Positions 34,360 through 41,987 of a DNA stretch of 64,000 nucleotides are shown in pieces; the stretch's first letter is position 1; the number at the start of each line of letters is the position of its first letter. The translations under genes and the position numbers were made by a program. The stretch spans positions 1,736,001-1,800,000 of the forward strand of contig OY282354.1 of the NCBI GenBank assembly GCA_958295485.1, written 5' to 3'. The DNA is from an uncultured Gammaproteobacteria bacterium (lineage in GTDB: Bacteria; Pseudomonadota; Gammaproteobacteria; Eutrophobiales; Eutrophobiaceae). Below the pieces are notes generated by a model. That model had not been told where the DNA came from, ran no database searches, and was given only the letters and a program-made list of their open reading frames with translations.

Positions 34360-34768
34360 CACTAAAGAAACTGCCGTTATTTTTACAGGAAAACTTTTCT
34401 ATTGATTTCGATAACTCCCCTCCCTATAACTTCCCTTCGAGACAAGATGAAGGTTTGAAATATATATTTTTATCCCTGCATATTTATTGAGTAAAACTTA
34501 AAAAAACGCTGGGCGGTTAATTCATTCGAAAATTATATCTCAAAACCTGAGGGGCAAGGATAAAAATCCTGGTTTTACTGTGCGTGTCCGTCTGGACGGG
34601 GATGGTGGGAGTTAGCTCTATAAAGAACATTCTTGCAAGCCTTGGGAATATGGACATCCGAGAGGTTGTCAATTCAGGACTGAACAAAAAGAGCGTTGCC
34701 GGCAAGCCGGACGTGAATTGACCAGGCAACGGATTTAATCGTTAATCATCAGCGTTGAGGAAATAATC
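34360..34768. other. Left end of the island, upstream of the receptor gene
   Basis: A 409-base AT-rich stretch. It contains a nested hairpin (AAAACC with GGTTTT enclosing AGGAT-aaa-ATCCT, about 34545-34575) that could be a leader structure. A 39-codon open frame (ATG 34602 to TGA 34721, MVGVSSIKNILASLGNMDIR and onward) is open further upstream but has no clear ribosome site. I do not recognise it. No integrase, tRNA or insertion sequence end was found here. Confidence 0.45.
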
Positions 34769-37021
34769 GTGAAAAGATTTTTGTGTTTTTTGTTGCTGTC
34801 CTGTTTTATTACTCCTCCCGTGTTGCCCCAGGTAGAGGGGGTGGGTTTAATCGAAGAAGTAGTTGTTACCGCCCGTAAACGGGAAGAGAGCCTCCTGGAT
34901 ACACCCCTTTCCGTCAGTGCGATTTCCGCATCGGATTTGGACCGTTTCCAGGCCGATGACTTGGGGGACATCCAGAATATCGTGCCTAACTTGAGCCTGA
35001 ATATGGGGGATGCCGCGAATGCGATCATCTATATACGCGGGGTGGGGCAACGCGACTCCCTGTCTTTCGCTGACCCGGGTGTGGGCGTGTACCTGGACGA
35101 CGTGTACCTGGGCCGGACGCAGGGTTCGTTTTTGGACGTGATCGACGTTGACCGGATCGAGGTATTACGGGGTCCCCAAGGCACCTTGTATGGACGCAAT
35201 ACGATCGGGGGAGCGATCAAATACGTTTCCGCAGGGCCGACGGAAACGCCCCTGCTTGAGGCGGAGGCGTCGATTGGAACTTATGAAGAGTACATGCTGA
35301 AAGCGACGTGGAGCGGCCCTTTGAATTCCAACAAAGATTTGTTGGCGCGACTGTCCTTTGCGCATGTTGCCCACGAAGGCTATTCCGAGAACGTATTCAG
35401 TGGAAATAAAGACCAAACCGATGGAGATAAGGAGACCCAGGCCTGGAGGATACAGCTACGGTACAGTCCCCATGAGGACTTGAGTTTCAATTTTTCGATT
35501 GACCGGTCGATCAATAATCCTGAGCGCTCCGTCACGCCCGCGCGGGTTACGTCGGGACCCACGCTGGTAACGGCTTCCGCAGGTTTTCAGGCAGCCGATG
35601 ATCCCTTCAAGATCGAAGCCGACTACAACGACGTCGAGCGGTTGAAAGTAGAAGGCGTCAGCTTGACCATGGACTACCAGTTGTCTGAAGCTGTCGGATT
35701 AAAATCCATCACTTCATTCAGGCAACTGGAGCATGAGACACACATCGACCTTGATGGAACCGGCCTCGAAATATTCGGCGTTCACGTTGACCAGGAGCAA
35801 GAGCAGTTCAGCGAGGAACTGCAACTTTCTTATGACGCGGGAGGCGCTATCAAGGCATTGGCGGGCATATATTATTTTTCGGAGGACGATGTAAGCCCGG
35901 ATGGGATCAGTAACGCCGAACCGATCAATTTTGGTGTGTTCTTTTCCCCTTACGGCACGGTCAGTGAAAATGATCAATCGGTGGAAGCCGTCGCCGGTTT
36001 TGGCGAAGTTTCCTGGTTTGTCACCCCGGACCTCGAGTTCACTGCCGGCGCGCGTTATACACATGAATCAAAACGCCTGCGGCGCAAGGCCTGTCAAAAC
36101 CTGGCTATCCTGGGGACGACTTTGCCGGATATAAGCGAATGCAATCCCCCCATGGACTCACCGAATCCGTTTGCGCTTAACCTCGACCTGGATAAAAATT
36201 TCAGCAAGTTTACGCCTAAAGTTGGTCTCAGCTACAGGTTGGGCGAGGCGGGGCTGACCTATTTCAGTTATGCGCGCGGCTTCAAGAGCGGTGGTTTTGA
36301 CGGTCGTATTGGCTACAACGGCGCCAGTGACGCCGGCGCGGTCGTGACCCAGGCTGACCCTTATGATCCCGAAATTGCAGATACTTATGAACTTGGCTGG
36401 AAAACCAGTCTGGCTGACGGGAGAGCGCGCCTGAGCGCGGCTTTATTCTACAATGACTATCAGGACTTGCAGTTGAGCAGTTTTTCCGCGACGCCCGGAG
36501 GCGGATTTGCCACCGTGTTTACTAATGCCGGGGAGGCCGAAACCTGGGGCGTGGAGGCGGAGTTGCTCGCTAATCCGGTCCGGAACCTGTTAGTGAGCTT
36601 CAGCTTTGGCTACCTGGACGCGGAATACAAAGAGTTCATTGATAGTACGATGCAGGATGTCAGCGACGATTTAACGCCTGTCAACTCCCCGGAATTTACC
36701 GGGAACCTGGGTTTCCAGTACCGGCATCCGCTTGGTTTCGCGCAGTTGCGGTTAGGCGCGGATATCAGTTATCGATCGGAGTACTTCGTAGACATCAACA
36801 ACCTGGCTGAACTGAAACAAGACGATTTCAGCTTGGTAAATGCCTCGATAGGCCTTGAGGACAATCTGGGTAAATGGGATGTATCTTTCGGCATCAAGAA
36901 CCTGACGGATAAAGAATATATCACCCATGGCTTTAACCTTACCGCTTTTCCAGGTATCGGCCTGGCGTATTACGGACAACCATTGACTTACCGGTTCCAG
37001 GTCCGTTACCGCTTTTTATAA
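34769..37021 (+). CDS. TonB-dependent outer membrane receptor
   Basis: A 750-residue receptor. A signal peptide (about 1-20) is followed by a TonB-box-like EEVVVTARKREE and a plug domain containing IYIRGVGQR, VGVYLDDVYLGRTQGS and DRIEVLRGPQGTLYGRNTIG. The rest is a 22-strand barrel ending in an aromatic C-terminal residue region (FQVRYRFL). The plug motifs are of the type seen in sphingomonad-like and marine receptors for hydrophobic organic substrates rather than classical siderophore receptors (inference). The start is GTG 34769 with ttgagg upstream. It heads the island and may import the substrate processed by the enzymes behind it. Confidence 0.92.
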   Translation: MKRFLCFLLLSCFITPPVLPQVEGVGLIEEVVVTARKREESLLDTPLSVSAISASDLDRFQADDLGDIQNIVPNLSLNMGDAANAIIYIRGVGQRDSLSFADPGVGVYLDDVYLGRTQGSFLDVIDVDRIEVLRGPQGTLYGRNTIGGAIKYVSAGPTETPLLEAEASIGTYEEYMLKATWSGPLNSNKDLLARLSFAHVAHEGYSENVFSGNKDQTDGDKETQAWRIQLRYSPHEDLSFNFSIDRSINNPERSVTPARVTSGPTLVTASAGFQAADDPFKIEADYNDVERLKVEGVSLTMDYQLSEAVGLKSITSFRQLEHETHIDLDGTGLEIFGVHVDQEQEQFSEELQLSYDAGGAIKALAGIYYFSEDDVSPDGISNAEPINFGVFFSPYGTVSENDQSVEAVAGFGEVSWFVTPDLEFTAGARYTHESKRLRRKACQNLAILGTTLPDISECNPPMDSPNPFALNLDLDKNFSKFTPKVGLSYRLGEAGLTYFSYARGFKSGGFDGRIGYNGASDAGAVVTQADPYDPEIADTYELGWKTSLADGRARLSAALFYNDYQDLQLSSFSATPGGGFATVFTNAGEAETWGVEAELLANPVRNLLVSFSFGYLDAEYKEFIDSTMQDVSDDLTPVNSPEFTGNLGFQYRHPLGFAQLRLGADISYRSEYFVDINNLAELKQDDFSLVNASIGLEDNLGKWDVSFGIKNLTDKEYITHGFNLTAFPGIGLAYYGQPLTYRFQVRYRFL

Positions 37022-37057
37022 AGCCGTAGCGACCTGCGCGGACATATAACCTCCTCG

Positions 37058-38077
37058 ATGGCAATAGCCTTTCCATGCATTATTTCGACAGGAAAGTACG
37101 TTCCCGAACGCTTGGTGACGAATCAAGACATTGAACGAATACTGGGTGAGCCTGTTGACGAATGGTTGCGGGAAAACGTTGGAATAGAGCAGCGCTATTT
37201 TCTTAAAGAAGGGCAAACGACCTCGGACTTGATTGTTGAAGCTGCGAGAGCCGCATTGGCCAAGTCCGGGCTTTCGGCTGGAGAAATGGACTTGTTAATT
37301 TGCTCCACGGATACGCCGGATTGGATTTCGCCGGCAACGGCATCCGTCGTTCTTGCAAAACTCGGGGCCGGGAATACGCCCGGTTTCGATATCAATAACG
37401 CTTGCGCCGGCTGGGTAAGCTCCCTGGACCTGGCCGCGCGCCGCATCATGACCGATCCTGATATGCAATACATCATGGTGGCCGGAGGCTATGCGATGTC
37501 GAGGTTCCTGGATATGCACGATAAGTACACGGCGACTTTGTTTGCCGATGGGGCTGGCGTGGTTATCTTGTCCAGGACCGACAAGCAATGCTGGCTGGGG
37601 TCGAGCTTCCAATCATTTAACGATAGTTGCAACGCGCTGGGTGTATTTATCGGCGGCGCGACACGGCCTGCGACCCCGGAAAACATACAGCAGTTCGGAC
37701 CGCCCTCGGTGAAGTTCGCAAAGAAAATCCCCGGTGGCTTCAACCGGGAACATTGGCCGGCATTGATGAGAGACGCTTGTAAACAAGCCGGGGTTGCCCT
37801 GGAGGATGTGAACCATTTTTACTTCACGCAACTTAACTTGCGCACGATCCAGGCCGTCATGAAAGATATAAACCAGCCAATTTCCAAGACTCACTGGATT
37901 ATGGATAAATATGGCTATACCGGGTCGGGTTGCCTGCCTATGACCCTGGATGATGCCATGGAACAGGGCAGGGGTCCCAAGCCGGGAGACCTGGTCCTGT
38001 TTACGGCCAGCGGCGGCGGCATTGCCATGGCTTCATCCCTATGGAAATGGCCCGATGGAAATGGAATTCGGGGGTAG
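37058..38077 (+). CDS. FabH-like (KAS III family) protein with altered catalytic residues
   Basis: A 339-residue thiolase-fold protein of the ketoacyl-ACP synthase III family. The acyl-accepting Cys116 is kept in DINNACAGW. The usual HQAN motif reads TQLN (Thr257 in place of His). The third catalytic residue, Asn in the usual GNTS, is Tyr287 in DKYGYTGSG. In E. coli FabH the His and Asn serve malonyl decarboxylation while Cys alone supports acyl transfer, so this protein may be an acyltransferase rather than a condensing enzyme (inference). It sits 36 bases after the receptor and 28 before the acyl-CoA ligase. There is no obvious Shine-Dalgarno sequence. Confidence 0.87.
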   Translation: MAIAFPCIISTGKYVPERLVTNQDIERILGEPVDEWLRENVGIEQRYFLKEGQTTSDLIVEAARAALAKSGLSAGEMDLLICSTDTPDWISPATASVVLAKLGAGNTPGFDINNACAGWVSSLDLAARRIMTDPDMQYIMVAGGYAMSRFLDMHDKYTATLFADGAGVVILSRTDKQCWLGSSFQSFNDSCNALGVFIGGATRPATPENIQQFGPPSVKFAKKIPGGFNREHWPALMRDACKQAGVALEDVNHFYFTQLNLRTIQAVMKDINQPISKTHWIMDKYGYTGSGCLPMTLDDAMEQGRGPKPGDLVLFTASGGGIAMASSLWKWPDGNGIRG

Positions 38078-38105
38078 GTCCTGATGGGAACCATGGGTTA
38101 GAACA

Positions 38106-39743
38106 ATGGACGTTTTCAGCGCTGGTTTGACCGACTTGGCCGGCCGCCGCGCGGTCTATTCGCCCAACCGCACTGCCTTTATAGACTTCCAGGACGGCCG
38201 GCGCTACGAGTACAGCTTCAGGGACATTGATGACAGGGCCGGCAACCTGGCCGCGTGGCTGTACGATCTTGGCGTTCGCGCCCGGGACCGGGTCGCCATC
38301 TTAGCGGATAACGGCATAGAGCATTTAGATTGCTGTTTCGCCTGCTGGAAAATCGGAGCCATTCACGTTCCGCTCAACTGGCGCGTCAAGGCCGGCGAGC
38401 TACAACATTTTCTGCAACTCACCTCTCCGAAGGTGGTATTTGTCCATGAAAATTCCCGGGAATTGTTCAACGAGGCGGTAGAACCTGGAAAATTATCAGA
38501 CAAAGTACAGACCAAGACGGAGGCTATGGATGCAATGGGAATTAAAGTGGAACCTGGAAAATTATCAGACAAAGTACAGACCTTTACTGTCTGCGATGCC
38601 GGAGGATGCGAGTACGATTCGATTGTTTCCGCGCCATGCGCCCTGAAGCTCCCTTCCACATCGGACATGACTCTTGGCGACACCGCCATTCTCTTACACA
38701 CTGGCGGCACAACCGGACTCCCGAAGACGGCGCGTATAAGCCATCAAAACATAGCTTGGAATACCCTGAATACGGTCATCCACGACCTCAGGGGCGATGA
38801 CAAGTTCCTGAACGTGCTGCCCCTGTTTCATACGGGGGGACTGTTGGTTTATACGGTCCCATTGTTCATCTTGGGTGGGACGACGGTATTGTCAAGGCAA
38901 TTCGATGCCGACGTGACGTTGAAGAGGTTCAAGGAAGAAAGGATAACGGTGTTTTTATCCGTTCCAACAGTATATCGAATGCTGATGGAGAGTACCGGAT
39001 GGGAGTCAGCGGATCTCGGTTCATTGCGTTTTTGCACTTCCGGGGGAGCGCCCTTGCCGCTCGACCTTGTCAGGCGATATGAAAAGGAAAAAGGAGTTTG
39101 TTTCAAGCAGGGTTTTGGCATGACGGAGTTTGGGCCGGGAGTATTCGCCCTGTCCCCCGCGGATGCCCACCGCAAGGCCGGTTCCATCGGTCGACCGAAT
39201 TTTTACGTGCAAGCTCGTATCATTGATAAAGACAAGGAATGTCGGGAAGACCAGGCAGGGGAATTATGCTTGAAGGGGCCTTCGTGTAGTCCCGGGTATT
39301 TTGGCGGTTCTGAAGAAGTTGCTGTAATGAACGACACCGATGGTTGGTTTCATACGGGCGACGTTGCACACAGGGATCAAGAGGGTTTTTATTATATCAT
39401 TGGTCGGAAAAAGGACTTGTACATCAGTGGTGGGGAGAACGTATATCCGATTGAGATCGAGCGGGTCGCGCAGGATTATCCGGGGGTGCGTTATTGCGCC
39501 GCGGTTGGTCTGGCAGACGAGAAATGGGGGGAAGCAGGGCACTTGGCGGTGGTCCTTGAAGAAGGAATAACGGACTTCGATAATGAAGATATATTAGAAT
39601 TCCTCAAGGAGCGGTTGGCGCGCTATAAAATTCCCAAGCAAGTGCATATATTACAAGAGATGCCCATGACCACCGCCGGCAAAATCCTGAAACGGGAGTT
39701 GCAGGAAATTCTCAAAGCAGGGGCAGGGCATGGTAAAAGTTGA
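38106..39743 (+). CDS. AMP-forming acyl-CoA ligase
   Basis: A 545-residue ANL-superfamily enzyme. The P-loop variant is LLHTGGTTGLPKTARISHQN near residue 198. FGMTEFGPG, then GWFHTGDVAHRDQEG, then GRKKDLYISGGENVYPIEIE follow. The C-terminal catalytic Lys is in TTAGKILKREL. It activates a carboxylic acid to an acyl-CoA (or acyl-AMP). Between about residues 125 and 160 the segment EPGKLSDKVQT occurs twice because of an exact 33-bp direct repeat at 38481-38513 and 38550-38582, offset 69 bases, an insertion that other ligases lack at this point. It overlaps the hydrolase gene by 14 bases. Confidence 0.9.
   Translation: MDVFSAGLTDLAGRRAVYSPNRTAFIDFQDGRRYEYSFRDIDDRAGNLAAWLYDLGVRARDRVAILADNGIEHLDCCFACWKIGAIHVPLNWRVKAGELQHFLQLTSPKVVFVHENSRELFNEAVEPGKLSDKVQTKTEAMDAMGIKVEPGKLSDKVQTFTVCDAGGCEYDSIVSAPCALKLPSTSDMTLGDTAILLHTGGTTGLPKTARISHQNIAWNTLNTVIHDLRGDDKFLNVLPLFHTGGLLVYTVPLFILGGTTVLSRQFDADVTLKRFKEERITVFLSVPTVYRMLMESTGWESADLGSLRFCTSGGAPLPLDLVRRYEKEKGVCFKQGFGMTEFGPGVFALSPADAHRKAGSIGRPNFYVQARIIDKDKECREDQAGELCLKGPSCSPGYFGGSEEVAVMNDTDGWFHTGDVAHRDQEGFYYIIGRKKDLYISGGENVYPIEIERVAQDYPGVRYCAAVGLADEKWGEAGHLAVVLEEGITDFDNEDILEFLKERLARYKIPKQVHILQEMPMTTAGKILKRELQEILKAGAGHGKS
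38481..38582 (+). repeat. In-frame 33-bp direct repeat inside the acyl-CoA ligase gene
   Basis: Two identical 33-base blocks beginning gaacctggaaaattatcaga are separated by 36 bases that encode KTEAMDAMGIKV. The offset is 69 bases, exactly 23 codons, so the frame is kept. The block is more AT-rich than its gene. Confidence 0.85.
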
Positions 39744-40776
39744 CGTCGTTAAGACGGCGCGCATAAAAACAGGCTTCCTGTCCTGCGGCGACCCTGAAGG
39801 GCAGGCCGTTATATTTATTCACGGCAACCTGTCATCTTCCGTCTTTTGGAAGCGGACGATGGCGACATTGCCGGACGATTTTTATTGCGTTGCCCCCGAT
39901 CTTCGGGGTTTCGGAGAAACCGAGGCCTTGAAGGTAGACGCAACCTTGGGCCTTGATGACATGGCCCTCGACGTGCTCGCCCTGGGTGAGCGCCTGGGAA
40001 TGGAACGCCGCTATGTCGTGGGGCATAGCATGGGAGGCGGGGTGGCGATGAAAATGATGTTGTTGCGCCCGGACCTCATCGCCGGCGTGGTCTTGGTCAA
40101 TACCATTTCGCCCTATGGATACGCCGGTTCCAAAGACGAACAGGGAACGCCTTGTTATCTCGACGGCTCTCCGGGGGGCGCTGGTTCCATTGACCCCGAG
40201 TTCATCAAGCGCCTGGAAAGTGGAGACCGTAGTAAACAAAGCCCCGTATCCCCGCGCAATATCATTGAGCAATTATACTTCAAGCCGCCTTTTGTTCCCC
40301 GCGACATGGACGCGTTGCTGGATGCCGTGCTTTCTACCCGGGTCGGCGACGACTGGTATCCGGGGAACGTGAAGGACTCGCCGAACTGCCCCGGCAAGGC
40401 CCCGGGAGAGCGTGGTATCGTCAATGCGTTCTCGCGGCGCTATTTCAATGCTTCGGGCATCGTCGATATCCAGCCGAAGCCCCCGGTTCTCTGGCTGCGC
40501 GGCGCCGATGACTTGATTATCTCTGACAATGCTGCCTTCGAGATCGCGAACTTGGGAGCCATGGGTCAGGTTTGGGACAAAGCCATGGATTGGCCGGGCG
40601 CGGACGTGTGCCACCCACAGCCCATGCTACGGCAGATCAGGGTTGTCCTGGAAGATTACCGAAAGAAAGGCGGTATTTTCAGGGAGCAGGTGATCCGGGA
40701 TGCCGGCCATACCCCCTTCATAGAGAAACCGGTCGAATTCAACCAGCTGCTTCTGGATTTTCTGAGCCTTGTCTGA
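39730..40776 (+). CDS. Alpha/beta hydrolase
   Basis: A 348-residue alpha/beta hydrolase. The oxyanion region is FIHGNLSSSVFWKRT. The nucleophile elbow is GHSMGGG (Ser near residue 99), the acid is probably Asp in LWLRGADDLIISD and the catalytic His is in DAGHTPFIEKP near the C-terminus. A long cap region (about 140-240) is likely to set substrate choice. There is no signal peptide. It follows the ligase with overlap, so it belongs to the same transcript. Thioesterase or ester hydrolase activity on the product of the ligase and FabH-like protein is a reasonable guess only. Confidence 0.87.
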   Translation: MVKVDVVKTARIKTGFLSCGDPEGQAVIFIHGNLSSSVFWKRTMATLPDDFYCVAPDLRGFGETEALKVDATLGLDDMALDVLALGERLGMERRYVVGHSMGGGVAMKMMLLRPDLIAGVVLVNTISPYGYAGSKDEQGTPCYLDGSPGGAGSIDPEFIKRLESGDRSKQSPVSPRNIIEQLYFKPPFVPRDMDALLDAVLSTRVGDDWYPGNVKDSPNCPGKAPGERGIVNAFSRRYFNASGIVDIQPKPPVLWLRGADDLIISDNAAFEIANLGAMGQVWDKAMDWPGADVCHPQPMLRQIRVVLEDYRKKGGIFREQVIRDAGHTPFIEKPVEFNQLLLDFLSLV

Positions 40777-40796
40777 AGAACAAAATCCGCGTTGAT

Positions 40797-41750
40797 TTAT
40801 GGGGAGCTTCCCTGTTCCTCCAATAAGCGCTGGGTCAACGCCAGGATATTATTCAAGGTGCGACTGAAGTGGCTCGCCAGAAAACCTTCCAGGGCGTCGG
40901 TTGCCAAGATCAACGTCGTGCGTAAATCGTTCGCGCTCTTTTGCTTGACCAACATGCCTCGACTTACCGCCAGCGCGATACGTTTTTCCCTCGTCCTGTT
41001 TGAGCCGGTGCGCATACACTGGCAGGCATCACTCATGGTCAGTGGCCGACCAGCCCAATATCCCCGCAGACAATAGACGAATGGATTCCAGTACTCTTCG
41101 GTATGGAAGCGATTCTTGAACGTGTTATTCCAGTCATTGGTATAGTCGATCAAAAATTCCGCCCATGGCAACAGGTAATGCTTGTCCATGTTCTCGTCCT
41201 CGATCGCTCCTGAAATGTTTTGTATCAAGGGTTCCGGGTCGCCCTTGAGCAGCCGTGTATCCGCTAAAAACCGCACGGCTTTTCCCAGGCTTTTGCGGAA
41301 GTGTTTGCGCCCACTCAGCAACATTTCCTCAGTGGGTTCCAAATACGTCTGGCGCATATCGGCTTGGTCCTTTACCTTGATGGCCCAATGTTCCGCAAGC
41401 AACTTTTTCAGGCGGTTTTCTCGAGTCTTGGAGGAACCCGTCTTCATGGACCGGCAGGCGTCGCTGATATTCAAGGGCGCCTGCCGCCAATGGTAAACCA
41501 GGGTAATGACAAACAAGTACCAATATTCCTGGGAGAAGAAATCTTTGCCGACGTCATCCAACCAGGTTTGCCCATAGTCTTCCATGTATTGCATCCATGC
41601 TTGCAGGATATCCCTGTTGAAGCCGGGAACAGGTTCGGAAGATGTTTCAGCCCTTTGCATGTTTGTCCCGTATATCTGCCTCACAGGCGTTTTTTGATGT
41701 TTCATTATATATGAAACAGGCTGGGCGCGATCCCTGAAAAAATAATCCAT
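40797..41750 (-). CDS. Tandem double winged-helix regulator-like protein
   Basis: A 317-residue protein built from two homologous units, about residues 52-162 and 197-303. Aligned segments are APLNISDACRSMKTGSSKTR and RPLTMSDACQCMRTGSNRTR, each preceded by EYW and followed by a helix and a strand pair, as in MarR-like winged helices. MarR proteins normally dimerise, so one chain may mimic a dimer. It is convergent with the island enzyme operon and next to the recG end. Start choice is open: ATG 41750, 41705 or 41660; the palindrome at 41699-41717 lies inside the longest version. I do not recognise a named family. Confidence 0.72.
   Translation of the reverse strand: MDYFFRDRAQPVSYIMKHQKTPVRQIYGTNMQRAETSSEPVPGFNRDILQAWMQYMEDYGQTWLDDVGKDFFSQEYWYLFVITLVYHWRQAPLNISDACRSMKTGSSKTRENRLKKLLAEHWAIKVKDQADMRQTYLEPTEEMLLSGRKHFRKSLGKAVRFLADTRLLKGDPEPLIQNISGAIEDENMDKHYLLPWAEFLIDYTNDWNNTFKNRFHTEEYWNPFVYCLRGYWAGRPLTMSDACQCMRTGSNRTREKRIALAVSRGMLVKQKSANDLRTTLILATDALEGFLASHFSRTLNNILALTQRLLEEQGSSP
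41699..41717. promoter_or_regulatory. Perfect palindrome, candidate operator of the double-wHTH gene
   Basis: GTTTCAT-tatat-ATGAAAC is a perfect 7+7 inverted repeat. On the minus strand it contains TATAAT, a consensus -10 box, although no good -35 was seen. If it is the promoter-operator, translation would begin at ATG 41660 and the protein would repress itself. Confidence 0.45.
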
Positions 41751-41765
41751 CTCACCCAGTCAATG

Positions 41766-41987
41766 ACTCAAACTTTTCCGAAATCAATTTTTGTATTCAA
41801 CCACCTCGACAGCAGTTTACTTACCTGTCCGGGATGGTTCTCAAGGATAATATCAGCAGTTTGTTGTACCCGCGGTATCAGTTGCGCGTCACGTACAAAA
41901 TTAGCGATGCGTAGTTCAGGCATCCCGGTCTGTCTTTTACCCAGTATTTCTCCCGGCCCGCGCAGCTCCAAATCACTTTTTGCGATT
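41766..41987 (-). repeat. 222-bp direct repeat: recG 3' end inside the intact gene
   Basis: This is the partner of 34138-34359, at an offset of exactly 7628 bases with four substitutions and no gaps. It carries the last 73 codons and the stop of the intact recG. Two of the substitutions change residues (RQTG to KQTG and VQQT to VRQT in the other copy). Confidence 0.93.

Larger units (their letters stand above)
34360..41765. mobile_element. Putative genomic island between recG and ubiA
   Basis: Five accessory genes lie between two near-identical 222-bp recG 3' ends: a TonB-dependent receptor, FabH-like protein, acyl-CoA ligase, alpha/beta hydrolase and a double winged-helix regulator. The arrangement is what results when a block enters near the 3' end of recG and brings, or copies, a replacement 3' end. 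The 1.8 percent divergence argues for a recent event or import from a close relative. No recombinase is present, so the mechanism is unknown. Confidence 0.6.

Noticed and set aside
37058-40776. OleABCD olefin or Pqs quinolone pathway
   Set aside because: The thiolase-like protein lacks His and Asn, the hydrolase has a Ser nucleophile unlike OleB, and no OleD-like reductase is present; the Pqs set differs in gene content.
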